64,000 nt of DNA from Diogma glabrata (taxonomy: Eukaryota; Arthropoda; Insecta; Diptera; Cylindrotomidae). Under the pieces are notes generated by a model. The model searched no databases. It worked only from the letters and a program-made list of their open reading frames with translations, and was not told the DNA's origin. Location of the stretch: contig OY856187.1 of NCBI GenBank assembly GCA_963693315.1, forward strand, positions 78,127,394 through 78,191,393, in the 5' to 3' direction. The position numbers and the translations under genes are program-made. This document shows, piece after piece, positions 56,666-64,000 of this stretch (position 1 is the first letter of the stretch; each line of letters opens with the position of its first letter).

Positions 56666-57826
56666 TGAACAACAGAAAACTAATTCAATAGTTCAAATAT
56701 TTAATATTTAATATTTATCAATTTTAAACATTATGATTCAAACGCCCGTTATAACGCCTTAGATTATTGGACTTTTAGTTCTCTAGCCACTTAAATGGTA
56801 CCCCGATAAGGCCAATTATATATATAATTTTTTTTTTCATTTTGATTTTCCGTCTCCGCTTATTGGAGTGAAGCGTAGCGAAACTCCATTTTTCCCCGAT
56901 TCGGATTTTCGATTGTCCGCATACTCCTCCCAAACTATTAAAGATATCAAAATGAAATTTTGCATGTAAGAACACATTTAGCCATAGATAGTTTACAAAA
57001 AAAAATATTGAAAATTAGACATACCACGGAGGAACAATCACCGAAAAACGGTTCCCATATATTTTCAATGGGAAAATGGAGAAAATTGCTTGCTTCGCTC
57101 CTTTTTATCAATTGCATTTTGCATTGGTTATATCAGTCATATTGGTTATATTAGTCATATATGTACAGTCGTTTGGCACCAACATTTTTCCGAAATTCCA
57201 AGATGAAGCACATTGCAATAGGTAGATTTTTATACTAAATCTACCTAAAACTAAACCAGTTATGAAACGTAGCAAATTTTATAACTAAAAGTTGTAATAG
57301 AATTGTAGTATTTTAGTTCAGTCGCAGAAAAATGTAATTGAAAAATAAATTTGTTTTTTCTTAAAATAATTTTCACACAAAGTTGTTCTTCATGAGGAAC
57401 AGTTTTTCCATTGTGTATGCAGTATAATATCTTAGTACTAGCATATATAATTATGCAATTAACAAATCATTACAAATAAATTTTGTTTGAAATTATTGTT
57501 ATAGTGTCTATTAACGAAATCCCTAACCTTGCACTTCCTCGCTCGTATTGATTAGATTCGCTAACATAAACGAACTTATTACCGTTATGTAGAAAATATA
57601 AATCCTCTCTCATTTTACCACTGGTACGAGGTGTTGAACTTGACCCCTGCTATGCAACATAAAAAACTATTTTTTTTTCTTAGTGAGCTTGTCTAATGAA
57701 CCAAAACCAAAATGAATATTTAGTTTCACATCACCATCAAAATATTAATCAATTTTATATACAAAAAAACTTTAAAACTTAACAAAAAATTAAATTACTA
57801 ATAACAAAATATAATTAATATTTATA
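56666..57826. other. Non-coding tract downstream of the GSE1-like gene
   Basis: Includes what should be the 3' UTR of the gene to the right (minus strand); AATATTAATC/AATAAA-type strings are present close to the stop but none is decisive. A small hairpin TAGGTAGATTT..AAATCTACCTA at 57220-57247 resembles one at 19935-19964. Confidence 0.45.
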
Positions 57827-59895
57827 TCATCGATTAGAACTGTTTTCTTTTTTAATATTACTATTCGTTGCATTAATAGCATTACAATGATTATTATTAT
57901 TACTTGAAGCGAGGTTTGGTGAATTATTTAAATTATTACTACTTGTACTAATATTAGAAGTACTGGTTGAAATAACAATATTGCTATTATCGTCCATATT
58001 TTTTTTATTATTATTTTCTATAATATTTTGGTCATTCGAATTAATATTATTCTTATTATTACTAGAAGTTGATTTACCTTTAATTGTAGTTGATTGTTGA
58101 TTAGATAATGTTGGTTGAGAACTTGAACTCGAATTATTATTATTATTACTGTTAATATTGGGTGTGTTAATGTTATTATTATTATTACTATTATTACTAG
58201 TGTTACTATTAATATTTGTATTTTTAGTTTCATCTTTAACATCTAAGCTATTATTATTAATTTGGTCTTTTATAGGAGGTGTTGTTGGCATTGAAGATGA
58301 TGTTGGTGTTGTTGTATTTACTTTAATACCATCATCCGGTGACTGATTATTACGATTACTAATATTATTATTATTAGTTGTAATAATACTATTATTACTA
58401 TCTTCATTCTTACTTAAGATAACATCACTACTACAGTTATTTTCTTTGTTTATTATATTTTCATCAGATGATGATGAAATGACACCGTTTAATAAATCAC
58501 TGGTAGATGATGGTGGCTGATTTTGTTGTGGCGTTATTGATGATGATGATGTTATCAAATGATTACTTATTGAGGAATCATTTTTCTTACTTAATTCACT
58601 TTCCTTATTGATAGCCGATTGATTTATTATTTGTGTTGATGGTTGTATTGGACTTTTCGGTATAGGTGGAGTGTGAGGTGGTATATTATTATTTGAATTA
58701 TTATTATTTGAAACGTGACTATTTACTGCATTAATAAGACCTCTATTTGCATTTTGTTGTATTTGTTGTTGTAATGAGGATGCTGATGAAGAATAGTATT
58801 GCTGTTGTAAGTTGTTATTACTAGGAATGTTGTTTAAATTTGTCCCTGCCGATGATGAAGTAGTAATCGACGGATGATTAGATGTCATAGATAAATTTAA
58901 ACTTTGATGTGGAGAACTATGATAATTAGATGGAGATGTTGTTGAAATATGACCACTATAGGATAAATTCAAACTTCCTGATGATGAAGATGAATGATGG
59001 CCTAATAAGCTGCCAGGATGTGATAAATTTAACCCGCCTGGGTGTGATAAATTTAATCCACTATGATGTCCCATTGCTAAACTTGATGAAACTGGTGGCA
59101 CTAATCCTAAACTAGTAGGGACATGTAACCCTAGTCCAGTTTGTGATAAACTACCAACCGAATGTCCAATACTTAGGCCATTCGAGACGCTTGAGGGATG
59201 ATGTGGCAAGCCTAATGACGATGATGAATGTACATTTGGTGGTAGAGTTGGCACTGGAGGTAAACCCAATCCTAAATTTAAGCCTATTGATGAATGAGGA
59301 GATTGACGTTGCGAAGATGTATGATATGGTGATAAGCTTGAAATTGAATGAAGTTGTGATTGTGATGGACGAAGTCCCATCGTCATAGACGGTGGTAAAA
59401 CTGGTGGCAAAAGTTGTCCTAACATATTTCGACCATAAATTTGTGATGAATAGTGGTGTGAAGCTGATATTAACCTTTCTCTATCTCTAGCCTCGCGCTC
59501 TTTTTCTCTCATCTCGCGCTCTCTTTGTTCTTTTTCTCTTTGTTCCTTTTCGCGTTGTTCACGCTCCCTTTGTTCTTTTTCTCTTTGCTCCTTTTCACGC
59601 TGTTCCCTTTCCCGTTCTCTTTCCCTTTCTTTTTCACGTTGTATTTCTCGTTCACGTTCTCTCTGTTCTTCCTCGCGCGCTAAACGAGCACGATGTTCTT
59701 CTTCCATTTTCATTCTATCATGTATAGTTGGCATTGAAAGGCCAGGAAGCATACCATATAAATGTCCATATGGGGATGCTAGAGAATACATTGGATGTGT
59801 ATGTGCATGTGGATGACTACGAAACATACTTTGAAAACGTGGATCTAAATATAATTGTTCAGGATATTGCAAGGCAGCTGGATTAAAAAGACTAC
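57827..59895 (-). CDS. GSE1: GSE1-like exon, Arg/Glu coiled coil and Ser/Asn tail
   Basis: Begins after TGTCTGCAG with GT, completing a Gly codon, then SLFNPAALQYPEQLYLDPRF. The Arg/Glu run covers roughly the 65th to 140th codons. Leu-Gly-Leu and LNLS repeats follow (GHHSGLNLSHPGGLNLSH). The last 250 codons are almost only Ser, Asn and Thr, coded by AAT/AGT/TCA-type triplet runs. Stop TGA at 57827-57829. A phase-1 donor AAAG|GTAAAT at 58078/58077 could make this exon end earlier. Confidence 0.8.
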
Positions 59896-60611
59896 CTGCA
59901 GACAAACAAATTTTATGAATTGATACAATATGTTATTTAAGATTTAATTTTTTTACCAGGTGGTAAGCCTGGAATAGCACCAAAAGATGCATACGCATCC
60001 AAAGGAAATGCTCCAGCTGGATGTGTCAAACGTTCATCGGGTCGATATGGTTGGAAACCACTTCTTGCTAAAAGTTCTGGTTGAATAGACGGCGGGGCTG
60101 ATAAACGGGCAACCTGTTTATATAAAACAAATTTTGTTAATCAAAATAAAAGTCTATATTTATTGTGAGCCTACTTTTTCTGGTGGTGCCGGTGATGAAT
60201 TTCGCTTTTTAATCGAACTATTACGTTCCTCTTCACGAATCCGATCAGCGGCAGTTGTTCCTCTATTTTCCGACACTCGTGGCACCTCATTTACCATAGT
60301 ACGTTGTGATGTGTTATCACGATTACTACCACTATTTGGAGCTGTACGAGTTGTTTCAACGTCATCATCTTTTGTATCTGCTTGTTTTGCAAGATTTCTT
60401 AATGCTGAAGCAAATGGTCCACGACCACTTGTTCCACCACCAGCATTTGCTTGGGTTGGTGTTTGCTGTTGCTGCTGTTGTTGTGCAACAGACGATAAAT
60501 GATTTGAATTAATAACATGATTTGATGATAAAGGATTTTGATTTGAATGTTGTGATAATATTAAAGGTGCTGGACTAGTTGCAGGTCTCTTTTGTCCTGT
60601 TTTTGGTTGAA
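57827..60611 (-). CDS. GSE1: GSE1-like corepressor gene, 3' part (three exons)
   Basis: Minus-strand gene with exons 60611-60175, 60113-59957 and 59895-57827; all joins are GT-AG and in frame. In vertebrates GSE1 is a nuclear protein found with HDAC1/2-CoREST-type complexes. The match rests on GPFASALRNLAKQAD (ALRxLAKQA block), PEKVARLS, a Pro/Tyr-rich region (FQPYRPDERL, AFPLDAYASFG, PYGHLYGMLPGLSM), MKMEEEHRARLAREEE and then about 70 residues of Arg/Glu repeats. After that the protein is His/Ser/Gly-rich and finally Ser/Asn-rich to a TGA. The 5' exons lie beyond the window. Atrophin/RERE is the alternative, because of the RE repeats, but it lacks the ALRxLAKQA block. Confidence 0.72.
59957..60113 (-). 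CDS. GSE1: GSE1-like internal exon
   Basis: 157 bases entered at ATAAACAG|GTTGCC and left at CACCTG|GTAAAA. It encodes VARLSAPPSIQPELLARSGF, QPYRPDERLTHPAGAFPLDA, YASFGAIPGLPP plus one base. This small exon was too short to stand out as an open frame but both splice sites are clear and phases match its neighbours. Confidence 0.85.
60175..60611 (-). CDS. GSE1: GSE1-like exon with poly-Gln and ALRxLAKQA block
   Basis: 437 bases entered at TTATTTGCAG|TTCAACC (two bases complete a split codon) and left at GAAAAA|GTAGGC (phase 0). It encodes VQPKTGQKRPATSPAPLILS, seven Gln in a row coded by mixed CAA/CAG, TPTQANAGGGTSGRGPF, ASALRNLAKQAD and SPAPPEK. The upstream exon is not found within the window. 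Confidence 0.85.
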
Positions 60612-60894
60612 CTGCAAATAAAAATACAAAACTATTATTATTTTTATGTCTCAACGATTATCAAATAACTGTATGTCATAAATAAAATTTGACAAGTTAA
60701 ATATTTGGTAAACAGAAGACAATAAGTAGTATAGTAGACTATACACCAGCTGTATGTTTTTTCTGTTCTCCTGTGGTGTGTTTGGACTGCTTTGTTCTCA
60801 TGTGGTGTGATTTTGTAAGTGGAGTCCATGTGCGAATTAGATAAAACAATCATATATATTTTTTATTAATAAAATTGAATTTAGGAATTTCCAT

Positions 60895-60970
60895 GTGTCA
60901 CAACACATAAAAATATTTCGAGACCCACGCCCCACAACAACATGCGTTCTTAGGTGTTGATGGAAGTAAA
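60895..60970 (-). mobile_element. N2 retrotransposon 3' tail relic
   Basis: Read on the minus strand: CCATCAACACCTAAGAACGC, GTTGTTGTGGG, then TTATGTGTTGTGACACAT, matching the 3' end of the copy at 62290-62410 (ATCAACACCTTAGAACGCC, GTTGTTGTGGGACC, TATGTGTTGTTGTGACACAT). Coding part absent. Confidence 0.6.
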
Positions 60971-61879
60971 TCTTATTTTTGTTCTTTTATGTTTTTTTAA
61001 GAATGAATAAACAAACAATAAATGACATAGGTTTATATTTCGTGATATGATAGAAGCAAAAAAGTAAAATAAGAAATAAAAAGTAATTTTGTTTTAACAA
61101 ATTTGCTGGACAAAACTAAAACTGGGTTGCCAATAATCCAGCTCGTCGCATATTCCTTGACCATGTGACGCACTGTCTTTCTCAATGAGCAAAAACCATA
61201 TATTGATCAAAAGGCTCGTTTCATCGAGCAAGAAATAGCGTGCCATTATGAAGGAATATTCCATAACTAAGATTGATGGTGATACCGTTTACTGAATAGG
61301 ATTCATCCGCCAGCTCCCTTAAGATATCAGTTTATAGTGTTATATGTGATCTCACGTTAGCACATATATTAATTCAATAGGCTTGAGTGCGTGAACTTGT
61401 CACTCGTAAGTTAAAAATTAAAAAGAACATTTACAAATAAACAAAAGCTGCTCTCTCCATGCGCCCAAAGAATAAGAAAAGAATAATTTCCATTTTATAA
61501 CAGCGTTGTTATGCTTCATTTGGCAGTTAAGTGAAAACTATAACGGAAATAGATTAATGAAAATAAATTATTATTTGTAATGAACTAGAATTGGATGGTA
61601 ACTACATCACTCCCCTTCAAGAACGTTTTCCTTAATCAATTGCGATTTTATGACCATGTGGTTTTTTTTTTTTTTGGTTAGTAGTTCAGTAAATAAATGG
61701 ATTTTTATGCCGTTTTTGTTCCATAGAGGAACGTAGACTGTCAACAAGTGTCTCTCATCTGTATTAATTTTCAATTCACAGAATATTATGGTCGAGTTTC
61801 TCTTGAAGCCTTAATTTAATCGATTAGTTTTATATGGGTGTTTCACAATTTATCAACCATAAACCGGTTGACTATCGGT

Positions 61880-61975
61880 GATTCGTTTTTGCCAAAACAC
61901 GTTGGCCTGGATCAGAGTCAAATCTCGCTCCTCCAGACTATAAACTAGGCCACTCAACACACTTAAATAAATGGA
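61880..61975 (-). repeat. tRNA-like segment, possibly SINE head
   Basis: On the minus strand GTTGAGTGGCCTAGTTTATAG contains an A-box-like TGGCCTAGTTTA, and about 30 bases on ATTTGACTCTGATCC is B-box-like. It lacks a clean cloverleaf. It begins with the same GTTGAGTGG as the segment at 43085. Confidence 0.35.
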
Positions 61976-62090
61976 TTATACATATTAATATCTACGCTTA
62001 GAGAAAATATATTATGTCACACAAAATAAATATTTATTTTTACAATAAATATTTTATTGTAATTTATAAACTATACAAAAGTTCAGTAAA

Positions 62091-62145
62091 ATGACATACC
62101 GTTACTCGGCAACGGTATGTCATGAGCCAACGTTGGCTCTCATTT
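62091..62145. repeat. Two adjacent perfect palindromes
   Basis: ATGACATACCGTT (62091-62103) pairs with AACGGTATGTCAT (62111-62123) around a 7-base loop. Immediately after, GAGCCAACGTTGGCTC (62124-62139) is a perfect 16-bp palindrome, extended by ATGA../..TCAT. They lie in the GSE1-like intron. Confidence 0.85.
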
Positions 62146-62289
62146 TTTTGAATAAAAATAATCGTTTTTAGGGTACCGTTTTTCTACAGAACACTATTGG
62201 TGAGAGTAAGACGTGTTTTGCCCATTATATCGGTTATCTCGTGAAATATAAATCCTATGGACCTGAAATTTGAGTTTTTTTTTTTTTTA

Positions 62290-64000
62290 AATAAAAAGTG
62301 TTGTGTAATAGGGTTTAGAATATGTGTCACAACAACACATAAATACCTTTTAAAACCTAGGCCCAGACCTAGGTCCCACAACAACTGGCGTTCTAAGGTG
62401 TTGATGAACGCTTTTTTTTAAACCTCTGCGGGTTGAAGCCACCTGAGACTAAGGATTCCGGCAAACTATTCCATTTGTATGCAGTTCGGACAAAGAAGTC
62501 TTTCTGCGATGTGCCAGTATGACAGCGCGGGATCTCGACCGTTTCACTGGTTGCGGTAGCCGATTGCCGAGTGGAACGCGGGTAAGAATAAGTTTGAGGC
62601 ATGATGCCGCTGATTTCATCTGAGCACTGCTGATGACGATATTTGTAAAAAAACAACGAGGTCAGCAACAGTGCGACGATGTTGTAGGAAAACAAGTTTT
62701 GATGTCAAAGCTCGATCACCCACAATTCGTATAGCCCGCTTTTGAAGAGTCCAAGAGGGCTAAGATGGAAACAGAGGCAGCACCCTAAACTTGACAACAG
62801 TACTCCATACAGGGACGAATACAGGACTTATAAACATGAAGCAATTGGTATGGAGTGAAAAATTTTTTGCATCTATTTAGGAGGCCGAGTTTTTTAGACG
62901 CGCTTTTTGCCATCGCCATTACATGATCGTTCCAGAGTAGGTCATTTGAAACTGTGACACCCAATAAACGAATGTTTTTACATTTGCCTATTGGTTCATC
63001 ACACATACTGAATAAAATATCTTTGGGGAACTCGGTCTTTGATCTGGAAACAATCAACAGCTGTGTTTTGGTAGAGTTGAAATTAAACAGGTTTTGGTCA
63101 CCCCAATCGGCGATTTTTTTTAGGTCTTTCTGCACGTTTATGGCAGCGTCTCTCTTTAGCTTGTTGATCAAGTTGGCATGCCAGACTCGATCGAATGCCT
63201 TGGAGATGTCTAAAGTGATAACGTATGTTTCACCACTTTTATCAAGTATGCTGTTCCAACAATGCGCTACATAGTTTAATAGATCGGTAGTTGATCTTTT
63301 GTTTCGAAAACCGTATTAGCTGTCGGATATCAAATGATTTACTTCCAGAAATTTTGAAATGTGTGTATTAATATAATGCTCGTAGACTTTGGATAGGACC
63401 GATAGTAAAGCTATTGGCCTATAATATGAGATATCGGATTTAGATCCCTTTTGCCAACTTCCAGCACGAGGGAAATATACCAGATTTGTAAGATTGGTAA
63501 AATATTTTAGTCAAAGTTGGTGCAAGTTCTTTGGAAAAGGTTTTTAAAATAATGGGTGGAATATTGTCCATTCCTGAGGCTTTGTTGATGTTTAACTCCT
63601 TTAAAAGTTTAGCGACTATTTTGGGTTTGAAGTGAAGTTCATTCATATTAACTCCTGAAGACTGGATTTGGGGCATTTCTTTAGGAGTTTCCAAAACAGT
63701 GGAGTTCAGAACAAAGCGTTCAGCGAACAAGTTAGCTTTTCTTGCGGGATCATTGACGATTAAATCACCATCAATAATAAGGGGAATAGAAATTTTTTTA
63801 CCGGAATTTAAAGAATTAATGGCACTGTAGAAACTCTTGTCAGAAACAGACAGACGTAAGTTTTAAGGCTTTCGATCTGCCAATTTCAGACTTTTTGTTT
63901 GAGATAATATGGTTACATATTTTGTTGGCCTTTAGATATTGGGATCCATTAGCGGGAGTTTTGTTATGAATCAAAATATTAAATGATCTACGTTTGTTTC
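62290..64000 (-). mobile_element. Non-LTR retrotransposon family N2, 3' half, internally deleted
   Basis: Starts at the A-rich 3' tail (minus strand) and runs off the right edge. Content on the minus strand is RT N-terminal region, RT blocks up to the first catalytic Asp, a deletion, the thumb/C-terminal region and a tail matching other N2 copies. The C-terminal RTAYKWNSLPES block is typical of Jockey/I-group elements; the clade is inference. Confidence 0.85.
62393..64000 (-). pseudogene. Family N2 reverse transcriptase, broken
   Basis: Pieces on the minus strand: 63730-63440 (LLKELNINKASGMDNIPPII, FPSCWKLAKG; RT block 0/1), 63320-63172 (YGFRNKRSTTDLLNYVAH, YVITLDISKAFDRVWHANL; first catalytic Asp), 63171-62785 (KRDAAINVQKDLKKIADWGD, IRLLGVTVSNDLLWNDH, CIRPCMEYCC) and 62695-62393 (YKYRHQQCSDEISGIMPQT, DFFVRTAYKWNSLPESL). 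INKL runs directly into KRDAAIN: about 90 residues containing the VPQGS and FADD blocks are missing compared with 52905-53285. Stops and frame changes occur near 63320, 63440 and 62780. Inactive. Confidence 0.9.

Larger units (their letters stand above)
60612..62289 (-). other. Intron of the GSE1-like gene with repeat debris
   Basis: No exon recognised. It contains an N2 retrotransposon tail relic (60895-60970), a tRNA-like segment (61880-61975) and a pair of palindromes (62091-62145). Confidence 0.55.

Noticed and set aside
58018..59388. Several 60-80 codon frames on both strands across the GSE1-like exon
   Set aside because: All are shadows of the long exon in other frames; the triplet-repeat composition keeps other frames open.
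57827..60611. Atrophin/RERE (Grunge) identity for the minus-strand gene
   Set aside because: The Arg/Glu repeats first suggested it, but the ALRxLAKQA block, the Pro/Tyr-rich region and the MKMEEEHRARLAREEE lead-in fit GSE1 better. Not fully excluded.

Overview
This is a stretch of an AT-rich, intron-bearing animal nuclear genome, most likely an arthropod and probably an insect. The evidence is spliced genes with GT-AG introns, a GSE1-like corepressor gene with long Asn/Ser runs, and a dense, nested load of non-LTR retrotransposons, mariner, Tigger, hAT and Harbinger relics. There are no operons, ribosome-binding sites or CRISPR arrays. I cannot name the species.

Two host genes are well supported. 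On the plus strand, 30576-35252 is a complete four-exon 5-oxoprolinase gene (about 1297 codons), with a visible start, all three introns in phase and a polyadenylation signal. On the minus strand, 57827-60611 holds three exons of a gene resembling genetic suppressor element 1 (GSE1): an Ala-Leu-Arg-x-Leu-Ala-Lys-Gln-Ala motif, a Pro/Tyr-rich block, an Arg/Glu coiled coil and a long Ser/Asn-rich tail. Its 5' part lies beyond the window. A further minus-strand terminal exon at 46779-46951 is phase-compatible with a good donor inside the GSE1-like exon, and may be an alternative 3' end across an 11.1 kb intron. Weaker coding traces lie at 3733-3837, 27547-27625 and 41885-42177.

The rest is mostly mobile DNA. 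0-9.4 kb: AT-rich sequence with two small inverted-repeat elements and two pairs of dispersed repeats. 9.45-16.8 kb: a fold-back element whose left end was hit by a nearly intact 4.8 kb non-LTR retrotransposon. 19.36-21.08 kb: three elements nested inside each other. 21.58-26.35 kb: a 4.8 kb hAT-type insertion with a perfect 8-bp target duplication, carrying a four-copy head-to-head array. 26.6-28.2 kb: a fold-back element with another element inside. 29.7-30.4 kb: an element just upstream of the 5-oxoprolinase start. 35.5-36.9 kb: a 1.4 kb giant inverted repeat. 37.8-40.6 kb: another hAT-type insertion with a second one nested in it. 49-53.3 kb: retrotransposon, mariner and Tigger relics. 54.4-56.7 kb: a 2.2 kb hAT-type fold-back element. 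62.3-64 kb: the 3' half of a decayed non-LTR retrotransposon.

The most interesting pattern is a class of non-autonomous elements whose inverted ends are built from short family-specific tandem motifs (for example ATCGAAAATCAT, CCCGGGATCCCGGG, AACGTAACGTAA, ACGTATAAAACGT). Four of them have matching 8-bp flanking duplications, which points to hAT-type mobilisation. Two of them (9.45-16.8 kb and 54.4-56.7 kb) share a recognisable core while having unrelated end motifs, as if the end arrays had been replaced or rapidly remodelled.
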